Shown: in pieces, positions 55,904 to 64,000 of the stretch
How the letters are laid out: the number at the start of each line of letters is the position of its first letter
How positions within the stretch are numbered: the first letter of the stretch is position 1
Source: Leptospira sp. WS58.C1
Lineage (GTDB): Bacteria > Spirochaetota > Leptospiria > Leptospirales > Leptospiraceae
Reading direction: 5' to 3'
Assembly (NCBI RefSeq): GCF_040833995.1
Contig: NZ_CP162137.1
Span: 3,394,001 to 3,458,000 of the forward strand
DNA: 64,000 bases
The notes under the pieces: generated by a model
The model's input: only the letters and a program-made list of their open reading frames with translations
What the model was told of the DNA's origin: nothing
Database searches by the model: none
Made by a program: the position numbers and the translations under genes

Positions 55904-56103
55904 ACTTTTGCTTCCGGATAAATTTTGGATAATTCTCTCAAGGCTTCCAATCTTTGATAAGAATCCGATTTAAACACTTCGTTCCGAAAACAGGAGCGAA
56001 GTAGTTCGGAAGCGGAGAGGTCTCGTTTCTCCGCCTCAGTCCTCAATAATTCGAATTCTTCCTCGGTGAGGAGCATCTGAAATCTTCTTTCGACACGGGC
56101 CAT
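55900..56103 (-). CDS. Ribbon-helix-helix protein, possible antitoxin
   Basis: This 67-residue protein has the RHH layout: a strand RRFQMLLTEEEFELLRTEA followed by helices KRDLSASELLRSCF. RHH proteins bind DNA as dimers and are common antitoxins; the C-terminal 25 residues (YQRLEALRELSKIYPEAKV) would contact a partner. The stop overlaps the PIN-like start (ATGA) and the start overlaps the TPR gene stop as TAATG. Confidence 0.7.
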   Translation of the reverse strand: MARVERRFQMLLTEEEFELLRTEAEKRDLSASELLRSCFRNEVFKSDSYQRLEALRELSKIYPEAKV

Positions 56104-56696
56104 TACTCCTCTTCTTTCAGTTCCTTTTCGTTTTTCAAGTAGGTTCCGTAATAAATTTGAGAATCTAGGATTTGTCCAAGGCTTTCGTAAATCGCCCCAA
56201 TATTGTAATTTGCCTGATTCAAACGAAAATCATGCTTAAAAGACTTCTTAAATAGCTGAATAGCTCGGTCTTCCCTGCCCGCATACCATTCGGACATGGC
56301 CCATAAAAAGGTCCACTTTCCCAAATCCGGATCTCTCGGACTTACCTTTGCTAAATATCCGACATTCTCTTCGAAAAGACTGGCTGCTCTCAAGTAATTA
56401 TCCCGGATCTTTCGGACCTTCTCCATTCTAGAAAACACATCTTCCGAATGACCAGGCAGTTCCAAGTCGGCTCTCCAAAAAAGTGCCCGGGCTAAATAGA
56501 GTTTATAGACCAACTCATTCGGATTTTTTTTAACGTATTCTTCCAGGAAAGGAAGGCTCTCCGCTTCTTTTCCACTTTGGTGAAGAAGTAAAACTTTCTG
56601 TTTTGCCGCCTTATTCCATTCTCTTCTATTTTCTTCTTGAGGAAAAGAAGGAGAAAAACTGGAACAGATCAGAAGGATGTATAAGAGAGAGCGCAT
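56103..56696 (-). CDS. TPR-like secreted protein
   Basis: This 197-residue protein has a signal peptide (LLYILLICSSFSPSFP), then three or four TPR-like helices pairs (VYKLYLARALFWRADL, KWTFLWAMSEWYAGREDRAIQLFKKSF, NYNIGAIYESLGQILDSQIYYGTYLKN). It is probably periplasmic. It lies 31 bases downstream of the next gene and overlaps the RHH start by one base. This unusual neighbour makes the RHH/PIN pair part of a larger unit. Confidence 0.7.
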   Translation of the reverse strand: MRSLLYILLICSSFSPSFPQEENRREWNKAAKQKVLLLHQSGKEAESLPFLEEYVKKNPNELVYKLYLARALFWRADLELPGHSEDVFSRMEKVRKIRDNYLRAASLFEENVGYLAKVSPRDPDLGKWTFLWAMSEWYAGREDRAIQLFKKSFKHDFRLNQANYNIGAIYESLGQILDSQIYYGTYLKNEKELKEEE

Positions 56697-56727
56697 TTTC
56701 GATTCAATCTTATCCGACAGAAAAATA

Positions 56728-58965
56728 TTAAATATATGTGTACAAATTTTTTCCGTTTTCCGGATAAGGAAGTGGAGTGATCTGATATTCCTTTCCTATC
56801 GAATCCAAGATCATTCTAAGTTCCGATTCTCTTTCCTCTCTGGACAAAACGAAAATTTCGGAAGGAGAGACTCCAAACCCGTAATCTTCCGCTCCGAGTC
56901 TAGGTTGGACCTCCTCAAGTACTTCCTTTCTCCATTTGTCAATGGCAGAATAATCCAAGTCGCCCGTACATTTGATCTTGTATAAATTACATCTGCTTCT
57001 TTCACCGTGAGTTGCCCAACGAAGAAGTAAAAATTGGATCTGGACCAAATCCCTTTTGTCCTGGATGGCATGCGAAGCCTGCTCTATCTCTAATTGTAAA
57101 AATGCATCTTCCACGGGTTCTATGGAATTTTCCACATTCTCTTTAATCTGATCCGCCAGATCGTTATTAGGCGGGTCCGGGAACATTAGGAAAAATCTAA
57201 AATCCAAACCGGATCTAAAAAGTGGAAAAGAAACAATTCTCATCACTCCATCCAAATCCGCAGAGTCGAATTTTTTACGGAAAAAATGATCGTTACGCCT
57301 TTCTTCAGTAACGTCAATGATGGAAACATCTCCCGTTTCTTTCCCTAAAAATTGATCTCCGTATAAAAAGATCATATTCTGACGGCTATAAGGTTGTAAA
57401 CCGTAGGACACAACAGGAAGATAAGCTCCCCTTCTTCTATCATAAAAATGAATACTGAAAGATTTCAGATGAAGAGAGGAAAAAATCGTAAGATAATATT
57501 TTAATAAAGAAGAAACGGGAGCATCCAAACCCTGGTGGATCTCATCTAAAACTTCTAAAATTTTCCTTTTTTCACGGATCGGTTGTTTATCCAACCAGCT
57601 TCTGAATTTTTCCGAAAGGGGAAGTTCCTCGTTCGGATCGGTTTTACGAATTCCCCACCAAGCTCTCGCCCAAAGAAAAAATCTGGATTTATGCTGAGGA
57701 GCAAGCCCCCTCGCAGCTTTCAAACCGATCTCCGCTAGTCCTGTTACTCTCAGGGCTTTTGCTAATAGTCCCGAATCTTTTGGACGATCTAAAATTTGGA
57801 TCTTAGGAATTTCTGGAGAAGTGGATTTTACCTTATCCACAAGTCTCGCTAATTCGTCCGTGAAAATAGAATCTCTCTTTTTCTGAAGAGCTTCGGGCAT
57901 TTCCACGACGGATACCGCCGAAGGAGCGGAAGCCACTTCACTTTCTATATGGATTGGCTCTTTCTTTTCTCTCAAAAACTTAGGAGTTAAAAAAGAATCC
58001 CCGGGCAGATCGAAAGGTAGAACATAGAATGTCCCGCTAGCACTAGGTTTAGTCTCCAAAACGGGAGGGATCGTTACGATTTCCGGAAGATCGGGTAACT
58101 CTTGCATTTTTGCCGCTTCGATCTGTTTAAAATTGGTCTCTTCTATCCTTTTAGAAAGAGTTTGAATGAGTTTGGAAACATCCGATTTCGAATAGGAAGA
58201 AGAGGATTTACTTTTGCGGACAAAAAGGATACAAGCATCCAATAGGAGCAATAAGCCGAAAAAAACCGGAAACAATATTAAGAAAATATTACGTTCGAAA
58301 GGTACTAAAAGCAAAATCCCTTGGATAAAACCTATCTTATCTTCCGGATAAAAAGCGTAATATGCCCTGTATAATTTATCTCCTAAACGGATCTCTTTAA
58401 AGTCGGTTCCTCCATCTTTCATAGATTTCAAAACTTCTTCCGAAACCTTTCTAGGATCCGTTTTATCCCCATTTTCTTCCCAATCTTGGAAAGTGCCTAG
58501 TCTTGGTTCAGGAACGAAGTATTCCACCTTATCGTCCAAGGAAATTTTGAATTTTTCCTTATCTAAGACGGCAAGTACTGCGACAGACTTCGTATATAAG
58601 GGAACGAATAGTACAGGTTCGTTTTCTAAAGAAAGAAAACGACTCGTCTTTCCTTCCCAAGCTTGGGACAATAAATATCTTTCCTTGTCCCCTGAAAATT
58701 CCAGATTCGGAGTATTTTTTAGGTTCGGGTCCCAGGATAAAAAATTTTTTACGGGAAGAAATACATTGTTCGCGTCCAATTCTTCCGGATCCGATTCTCT
58801 GATCTTTTTTTCTAACTCTAAGATCTCTTTATTAAAGGAAACAAATACGGATTCCAATCTGGACTTATAAAAGATCCCGGAAGGGAAGTACGGTTCTAAT
58901 AAAAGTACTGAAACGGAAAATATAAAAGATAAAGCGAGTATAAGTCTGAATTTAAAGCCGATCAT
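56728..58965 (-). CDS. Two-helix membrane protein with GAF-like domain
   Basis: This 745-residue protein has an N-terminal helix (about 7-28), a periplasmic sensing-like region (about 30-225, with the Cache-like pattern GDKERYLLSQAWEGKTSRFLS), a second helix (about 230-250) and a cytoplasmic half. Residues about 470-640 look like a GAF domain (HLKSFSIHFYDRRRGAYLPVVSYG, IIDVTEERRNDHFFRKKF). The last 100 residues look like a nucleotide-cyclase fold remnant with no GGDEF motif. It resembles a signalling input protein without output enzyme. Its start overlaps the stop of the following gene in transcription order (ATGA). Confidence 0.6.
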   Translation of the reverse strand: MIGFKFRLILALSFIFSVSVLLLEPYFPSGIFYKSRLESVFVSFNKEILELEKKIRESDPEELDANNVFLPVKNFLSWDPNLKNTPNLEFSGDKERYLLSQAWEGKTSRFLSLENEPVLFVPLYTKSVAVLAVLDKEKFKISLDDKVEYFVPEPRLGTFQDWEENGDKTDPRKVSEEVLKSMKDGGTDFKEIRLGDKLYRAYYAFYPEDKIGFIQGILLLVPFERNIFLILFPVFFGLLLLLDACILFVRKSKSSSSYSKSDVSKLIQTLSKRIEETNFKQIEAAKMQELPDLPEIVTIPPVLETKPSASGTFYVLPFDLPGDSFLTPKFLREKKEPIHIESEVASAPSAVSVVEMPEALQKKRDSIFTDELARLVDKVKSTSPEIPKIQILDRPKDSGLLAKALRVTGLAEIGLKAARGLAPQHKSRFFLWARAWWGIRKTDPNEELPLSEKFRSWLDKQPIREKRKILEVLDEIHQGLDAPVSSLLKYYLTIFSSLHLKSFSIHFYDRRRGAYLPVVSYGLQPYSRQNMIFLYGDQFLGKETGDVSIIDVTEERRNDHFFRKKFDSADLDGVMRIVSFPLFRSGLDFRFFLMFPDPPNNDLADQIKENVENSIEPVEDAFLQLEIEQASHAIQDKRDLVQIQFLLLRWATHGERSRCNLYKIKCTGDLDYSAIDKWRKEVLEEVQPRLGAEDYGFGVSPSEIFVLSREERESELRMILDSIGKEYQITPLPYPENGKNLYTYI

Positions 58966-60005
58966 TTTGCCTTTTCCCTAAATTGTCCGAGTAAACGGAT
59001 CAGCTCGGTTTTCATTTGGACCACCTCATCTCTTTCGGAAAAACGGTTCTCCATTCGGATTGTGAAAAGTATTCTTGAGGCGAGTATTCCGCAGATCAAA
59101 GAAATTAAAGAAATCGAAAATGCACTTAAGATCAATAATAACTCTTCCGCTCTCGTTTTTCTAGGTTGCGACAGAAAAATTTCTAGATCTTCTACGTTTG
59201 TCTTTTCCCAAACTGGGCGGAGTAATATATTCTGGGACTTGGAATTTTTATCCAACAACGCGTGTATCATTACCTTGGATTCTTCCGAGTTTGAAATACC
59301 GGCAGAATCCGGAAATAATGGACTGTTAGGATTCAGATTGGTTTCCAGTAGTTCGAAATCTTCTTCCTTCTTTTTAGAAGAGTCCGTCTCATCATGCCCA
59401 AGCCCTCGCGGCCGACTGAAGACCCAATATAAGATCCCGTCGGAGAAGTCTCGCGGTAAAAAGGATTTTTTAGAACCGCTTGCTTCTTGGACGATCCGAT
59501 CGCCGTCTTCTTTTAAGATCTGTAGATATAGATCACCTGAAGAATTTCTGTATAATAAAAATCCATCCGTATCTTCTACCCAACCAGCTTTCGGCACCTG
59601 CATTCCGAGTAATCTGAGTCCCTTATGAAATCCCGGTCCTTTCGGATCGGAAGAATACATGGTTCGGAAATTATAATCATAAATTCGGATCTGTTTTAAT
59701 TGAATGGAAGAACTGAAAAGTTTTCCTAAGGCTTCCGCATCCTTGTCGGTTTCAGGTCTTGGAAATTCTCTCATCAAATATTCGAATCTATAACCCAGAT
59801 CATAGTACTTATTTTGAAATCTTTCTAGGATAGAGTCTAGGAAAGATTCCTTTTTCAGTTTAGGGTACAAACTAAGAATTTGGATCGGAGAGAAGAAAAC
59901 CGCGTCCTTCCAAGCGCCCGGGAAAAAAGGGATGGAAATCAATACGATACATAGCAGTATCAGAGATAGAATTCGAGATCTTTTGCTATGTTTACGCGGG
60001 TTCAC
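58962..60005 (-). CDS. Hypothetical sensory-like membrane protein
   Basis: This 347-residue protein has a first helix (about 12-30, ILSLILLCIVLISIPFF), a periplasmic region of about 240 residues with Cache/PAS-like strands (IRIYDYNFRTMYSSDPKGPG), and a second helix (about 288-312, LLLILSAFSISLISLICGILA), then a short cytoplasmic coiled-coil tail (RFSERDEVVQMKTELIRLLGQF). It overlaps the next gene by ATGA and seems to be its sensory partner. No family recognised. Confidence 0.6.
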   Translation of the reverse strand: MNPRKHSKRSRILSLILLCIVLISIPFFPGAWKDAVFFSPIQILSLYPKLKKESFLDSILERFQNKYYDLGYRFEYLMREFPRPETDKDAEALGKLFSSSIQLKQIRIYDYNFRTMYSSDPKGPGFHKGLRLLGMQVPKAGWVEDTDGFLLYRNSSGDLYLQILKEDGDRIVQEASGSKKSFLPRDFSDGILYWVFSRPRGLGHDETDSSKKKEEDFELLETNLNPNSPLFPDSAGISNSEESKVMIHALLDKNSKSQNILLRPVWEKTNVEDLEIFLSQPRKTRAEELLLILSAFSISLISLICGILASRILFTIRMENRFSERDEVVQMKTELIRLLGQFREKAK

Positions 60006-60079
60006 CCTTCTAGTATCGGCGATTCCTTCATAAAGAATCAGTCTAATTCAATGGGATAATCGATACTTCTCGGACCAAT

Positions 60080-61045
60080 ATGATATTTTATGTATTTATA
60101 GACGGGATAGGCTTTGGGGAAAACAATCCGGATAAAAATCCATTCTCCAAGTATGCAAAGGGGATATTTCTACCCTTGGGCAACAAAACGATCCCGGAAG
60201 ATTCCCCCTCCAAATTAAGAGAACTCACCTATCTTAAAACGGACGCAAGTATGGGAATCAAGGGACTTCCCCAAAGCGCCACAGGCCAAACTTCACTTTG
60301 GACAGGGATCAATGCCTGCCAGGTCTTGAACCGTCACATGAGTGGATTTCCCACATTCACCTTAAAACGTATCATCGCAAAATATTCCATTATTCGTATC
60401 TTAGAAGAGAACGGATTTAAAGCGGATCTATTGAACTGTTATACCCCAGGTTTTGCAGAACATATAAAAAAACATCCTAGACATGTATCCGCTTCTACTT
60501 TGATCCAAATGGCTGCAGACAAACCCTTAAGAGATATGGATGATTTGAGAGATGGTAAGGGTCTATATATGGACATCAGCCGCGATTTCCTTAGGAAGTT
60601 CGGAAAGGACTTTATAGATAAGGATGATCCGGTTTTAGAGATCCAAGATCCGTACAAAACCGGTAATGAGATCATTCCCGCGATGAAGGATCATACTTTG
60701 TGTATCTACGAATACTTTATCACGGATAAGGTAGGCCATAAAATGAACTGGAAAGGTGCCGAAAAATGTATCTCCGACCTGGAGAGTTTTTTACTCGGAG
60801 TTTTGGACGCGATGGATCCTGAACAAGACCAGCTCATTCTCACTTCCGACCATGGAAACCTGGAAGATCTGACTGTAGATGTGCACACGGTGAATCCGGT
60901 GCCAACTATTCTGTACGGTAAATATACGGAACAAATGAAGGACAAGATACACGCTTTAAAAGATATCCCTCATGCAATCTACGATTGTTTAGGGATACAG
61001 ATCCAAATGTCCGAACAAGAATTTATTCAGACATCTGCAAATTAA
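60080..61045 (+). CDS. Alkaline-phosphatase-superfamily metalloenzyme
   Basis: This 321-residue protein has the pattern of the phosphopentomutase/iPGM metalloenzyme family: FIDGIGFGENNP with Asp8 for the first metal, GLPQSATGQTSLWTG (about 62-76) for the nucleophile site, DKVGHKMNW (about 217-225) and the second-metal site LTSDHGNLEDLTVDVHT. It is smaller than bacterial iPGM and lacks its insertion domain. It is a putative phosphatase or mutase. Substrate unknown. It is divergent from the membrane-protein cluster. Confidence 0.78.
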   Translation: MIFYVFIDGIGFGENNPDKNPFSKYAKGIFLPLGNKTIPEDSPSKLRELTYLKTDASMGIKGLPQSATGQTSLWTGINACQVLNRHMSGFPTFTLKRIIAKYSIIRILEENGFKADLLNCYTPGFAEHIKKHPRHVSASTLIQMAADKPLRDMDDLRDGKGLYMDISRDFLRKFGKDFIDKDDPVLEIQDPYKTGNEIIPAMKDHTLCIYEYFITDKVGHKMNWKGAEKCISDLESFLLGVLDAMDPEQDQLILTSDHGNLEDLTVDVHTVNPVPTILYGKYTEQMKDKIHALKDIPHAIYDCLGIQIQMSEQEFIQTSAN

Positions 61046-61051
61046 AATTTC

Positions 61052-62203
61052 TTAATATTTCCAATCGTCGTCTTGACGATCATCGTCGCTAGGTTTAGCT
61101 TTTCCGCCGCCTTCTCCGTCCTTGTATCTAAGATCGTCTTCTATCTGATCCAAGGCTTCTTTTTTCCAAGCAGCCGATTTTTTACCTACAGGACTATCGG
61201 GATTTCTATCCGCAGATTCTTGGAAAACCGCAGCAGCTTTCTCATACTTTCCGCCTCTGAAATAAATGGTCCCCTTTCTGAACATAGCGGCTTGATCCAA
61301 GGTTCCGTCCGAATTTTCCAGGATTTTGTTCAAATACTGGATGGCTTGTTCCGATTTTCCCAAAGCGTCGTAACTTTCCGCGATATAATACCAGGCTTGT
61401 TCCCTAGCTCTTTCGCTGACACCGATGTCCAAAGCCTTTTTCAAGGTTTCGATCGCAGAGTAATATTCCTTGCGAACGTATAATTCTCTTCCCTTCTCGA
61501 GAAGTCCGGAACGGAATTCCTTATCCACGGCAACCTTGTCCGGATCGAAGTAAGCGTCGGACTGAACGTAATCCTCGTACACATCGTAAGCGGACCAATC
61601 TTTACCCATTCTACGTAAAGATTTTCCCCATCTGACCCTCGCTTTTACGTTTTCAGGATCTTCTTGTAAGGCCAATACGTAGTTCTTTCTAGACTGATCG
61701 TAGTTACCTTTTTTCATATAATAATCGGCAATTGCGGATAACGCGTTGGATCTAAGCTTATTGTCTCCGGAAGTCCTAAGAACTTCTTCCAAGTGTCCCT
61801 TACCTTCTTCATCCCTGTTTAATAAAAGAAGTAGATTCCCAAGGCCGTAGGCGACCCTAGCCTTTTCCTCGCGAGCCAAACCTTCTTTTTGGTTCAGCTC
61901 TCTGAAGATGCCAAGGGCTCTCATCTTATCTCCGGTCTTGTCCAGAGCGGTTGCCAGATCGTATTGGATGCGGAAAGAAAGATCCGTGCCCACATCCTTG
62001 GAGGATAATTCAGCGAAAATGTCCAAGGCCTTTTCGGAAGATTTAGGATTGGAATGTTTTAGGAATTCCTCTCCTTCTCTGACTTTTTCCATGATCCCTT
62101 TATTTGTGGAATCAGTGTCTTGGATCACCGCAGTGTATATTCCGGTAAGAAGGCCTGCGCATACGAATAAAAATCCCGTGACTAAAATGATGGAACGGTT
62201 CAT
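61052..62203 (-). CDS. TPR-repeat membrane-anchored protein
   Basis: From the ATG at 62203 it has 383 residues; CGGAGGAAG precedes it, and its ATGA overlap with the upstream gene confirms this start. An N-terminal helix (IILVTGFLFVCAGLLTGIYTA) anchors it, and TPR repeats fill about 35-355 (ARVAYGLGNLLLLLNRDEEGKGHLEEV, NALSAIADYYMKKGNYDQSRKNYVLALQEDP, REQAWYYIAESYDALGKSEQAIQYLNKILE). The acidic tail ends in DDDRQDDDWKY. It is an envelope scaffold by inference. Confidence 0.82.
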   Translation of the reverse strand: MNRSIILVTGFLFVCAGLLTGIYTAVIQDTDSTNKGIMEKVREGEEFLKHSNPKSSEKALDIFAELSSKDVGTDLSFRIQYDLATALDKTGDKMRALGIFRELNQKEGLAREEKARVAYGLGNLLLLLNRDEEGKGHLEEVLRTSGDNKLRSNALSAIADYYMKKGNYDQSRKNYVLALQEDPENVKARVRWGKSLRRMGKDWSAYDVYEDYVQSDAYFDPDKVAVDKEFRSGLLEKGRELYVRKEYYSAIETLKKALDIGVSERAREQAWYYIAESYDALGKSEQAIQYLNKILENSDGTLDQAAMFRKGTIYFRGGKYEKAAAVFQESADRNPDSPVGKKSAAWKKEALDQIEDDLRYKDGEGGGKAKPSDDDRQDDDWKY

Positions 62204-63837
62204 CTTCTTCCTCCGCCGATCCGGGCCAGACATTGTTTGGTCCAGAACTCGGTTCGTTCCGGATTGTAGTTCTTTGTATCCTTTTGAACGAAGAACTTTA
62301 GGGCTTTATTATATTCGCCCTTCTTATAAAAAGACATTCCGAGGAAAAACTTTGCTTTTCCTCTAATATCTATATCACTAGAACCTGCATAAGGAGCCAA
62401 TTGTTTTACCGCTTCTCCGTATTCGTTTTTCCAATACGTCGATCTCAATACACGATCAATTTCTTCGTCGGTCGGTTCTTCCTGCTCGACGATCAAAGGT
62501 TGTTTTTCATCGTTCTGAACGTTTTGGTTATTCTGAGGAACTTGCTCTTCTTCCGTCGGTTCGTTTTTGCTAGGTTTGTCGTTTTCTGCCGTTTGGGTAT
62601 TGTTCTCGGTAGGACCGGATCCACCGATCGCCACATACGATTGATCCTGAGTCAGTGTGAAATCTTCCAAATCTCCTCGTTTTACGGTAACCCCAAAATA
62701 CATGGTTCCGGTGTAGGCTTTCATCTTCACCATCACGTTCGTATCCGGATGAGCTATTTCTCCCAATTTTCTAACATTACCGCCAAGGAAAGTAGAAACC
62801 CCGCCCGATAACGGTTTACCCGCTTGGTAGATGGAATAGATAGTATTTTCATCCGCACGATCGGGAGATTTCCAATCTAGACGAACTCCTCCGTCAACCA
62901 CACTTGCCTTCAGATCCTTTACGTGCATTTCATCGTATGCGAATTGAGGATTTGTAACTACTGAATCTCCTTCGTTAGGAGGTTTTCTTTTATCTTGATC
63001 ATAAACATAAAATTGACGAATGAAGGATTGGTTCTGCACCAAAGGTAGAACTTCTTTCAAACCTTGTTTTACGGAAACGCCATAATAAAGAGTTTGTGAC
63101 TTTGTCAGATCCTGATCCAAGAAAGTGTTTTCCGGATGAGAAACTTCCGCTAACTTCTCCGCTTTTCTCATCGATGTCATGCTGGACATCGGTTCTGCGG
63201 ATTTATAGATCGTGTAAATAGTCTCCCCTGGAATTCCTTTAGGATACGGTTCCCAAGAAATACGAAGGAACTGACCTTCTCTTTTTACGGAGATATCGGT
63301 GACCCTAGCATTATCCGAAAGATACTTCTGCTCCTCAGGTGGCGGCTGATTCGTATTCGTAGCGGGAGGGTAATTATTCTGAGTATTGGTCGGAGGATAA
63401 TTTGTCTGTGGTTGTGGATTGTTCTCTATCACAATCGGGATCGTAGTGTAATTACGATTTGCGACTAATCGAACATCCTTCTTCCTTACGTGATGAGCCA
63501 ATATAACTGCGTAATAATAAGTTCCGGGTTTCAGATTATAATCATAGATCTGATTCACACCGTTAGCGACACCGCTCGGAAATTTTCCTAACGAATCGGA
63601 GATATAACATTTTTCGGGACTATCAATGATGGAAGAAGAACGGGCCACTATAATCTCGCCTGTCTCCCTAGGCGCCTCCCAACTGATTCGAACGGACCTA
63701 CCATCTTTTAGGACTTCCACGTTGATCGAATTGGCGACACTTGCGTTATCATTATCCAGACGAAAGTCCTGGGCATAGATAGAGCCGCCAAATACCGAAA
63801 GGAAGAATATAGATAGGATCCGGAGTCGAATTTTCAT
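62200..63837 (-). CDS. Secreted protein with Fn3-like repeats and C-terminal TPR-like region
   Basis: This 545-residue protein has a signal peptide (ILSIFFLSVFGGSIYA). Three repeated beta domains are visible, each with a W or F near RISWEP/RLDWKSP and a Tyr-Tyr/phe-gly strand (about 40-130, 180-275, 300-400): for example VRISWEAPRETGEIIVARSS and VRLDWKSPDRADENTIYSIY. A low-complexity Pro/Asn/Gln linker (about 140-165, 415-450) separates them, and the last 80 residues are TPR-like (FFLGMSFYKKGEYNKALKFF). It is coupled to the following TPR gene by ATGA. Confidence 0.75.
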   Translation of the reverse strand: MKIRLRILSIFFLSVFGGSIYAQDFRLDNDNASVANSINVEVLKDGRSVRISWEAPRETGEIIVARSSSIIDSPEKCYISDSLGKFPSGVANGVNQIYDYNLKPGTYYYAVILAHHVRKKDVRLVANRNYTTIPIVIENNPQPQTNYPPTNTQNNYPPATNTNQPPPEEQKYLSDNARVTDISVKREGQFLRISWEPYPKGIPGETIYTIYKSAEPMSSMTSMRKAEKLAEVSHPENTFLDQDLTKSQTLYYGVSVKQGLKEVLPLVQNQSFIRQFYVYDQDKRKPPNEGDSVVTNPQFAYDEMHVKDLKASVVDGGVRLDWKSPDRADENTIYSIYQAGKPLSGGVSTFLGGNVRKLGEIAHPDTNVMVKMKAYTGTMYFGVTVKRGDLEDFTLTQDQSYVAIGGSGPTENNTQTAENDKPSKNEPTEEEQVPQNNQNVQNDEKQPLIVEQEEPTDEEIDRVLRSTYWKNEYGEAVKQLAPYAGSSDIDIRGKAKFFLGMSFYKKGEYNKALKFFVQKDTKNYNPERTEFWTKQCLARIGGGRR

Positions 63838-64000
63838 CTGGAAATGAGGTTCCGAATTAGATTATCGGTTGCTACAACGCAAATTTTTACTTCGGTTTTT
63901 AGGAGAATGTGGGGAAAATAATATAAAATGCACAATATATGGAAACTTCTCCTTTCGGTTTGGTCTTGACTAACGAAAGCATTCATATGACATAATACGA

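Noticed and set aside
1..64000. tRNA, rRNA, CRISPR or insertion sequence
   Set aside because: No tRNA T-arm pattern in gaps, no regular short repeats with spacers, no transposase-like protein seen.

Overview
This 64 kb window is chromosomal DNA from a spirochaete of the genus Leptospira. The evidence is the gene content and style: a Leptospira-type DUF1564 protein, a P83/100-family protein, DUF115/Maf-like glycosyltransferase next to a PBP, flgB-flgC-fliE, many short lipoproteins with lax lipoboxes, TPR-rich envelope proteins, moderate G+C, and dense packing with many ATGA overlaps. Nothing looks like phage, insertion sequence, CRISPR, rRNA or tRNA; the window reads as ordinary core and lineage-specific chromosome.

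Layout. 1-5.0 kb (minus): DUF115 protein (cut by the window edge), FtsI-type PBP, signal peptidase I, acyltransferase. 5.2-10.1 kb (plus): unknown helical protein, SPFH/SHOCT protein, threonine synthase, an ATPase-fold regulator and a tail-anchored protein. 10.2-13.3 kb (minus): LeuRS and a small zinc-ribbon protein. 13.6-16.8 kb (plus): LolD/FtsX-type ABC exporter pair. 16.9-24.2 kb (minus): heat-shock operon hrcA-grpE-dnaK-dnaJ behind a CIRCE operator, continuing closely into an oxidoreductase, YqgE and a DUF2721 protein. 24.5-30.8 kb: ppnP, GNAT, a universal-stress-type protein behind a c-di-AMP (ydaO/yuaA-class) riboswitch, two single-domain cyclic-nucleotide-binding proteins, DUF1564, msrA, and a TetR-regulated membrane protein with a clear operator. 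30.8-42.3 kb: PAS histidine kinase, a CarF/TMEM189-like lipid desaturase followed by two lipoprotein alpha/beta hydrolases, M48 peptidase, DUF898 protein, family-4 uracil-DNA glycosylase, CDF metal exporter and an MCP. 42.5-46.2 kb: a 49-residue protein, queD-queC, the membrane half of transhydrogenase (pntA2-pntB), DUF454 protein. 46.2-49.5 kb: TPR protein, lipoprotein, STAS protein, and divergent flgB-flgC-fliE. 49.6-55.5 kb: P83/100 protein, serC, secreted protein, rpiB, LamG-like surface protein. 55.5-63.8 kb: a minus-strand cluster of two sensory-looking membrane proteins, a TPR protein and an RHH/PIN-like pair, then a plus-strand metalloenzyme, and a TPR/Fn3-like envelope pair.

Regulation visible in the DNA: one CIRCE box, one c-di-AMP riboswitch with its own promoter and terminator, one 21-bp TetR operator beside a consensus promoter, and several intrinsic terminators. 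The most attractive leads are the riboswitch-USP unit, the desaturase-hydrolase group, and the translationally coupled TPR-RHH-PIN cluster. Several starts were moved inward from the longest open frame because a ribosome binding site, an ATGA overlap or a terminator decides against the longer version.
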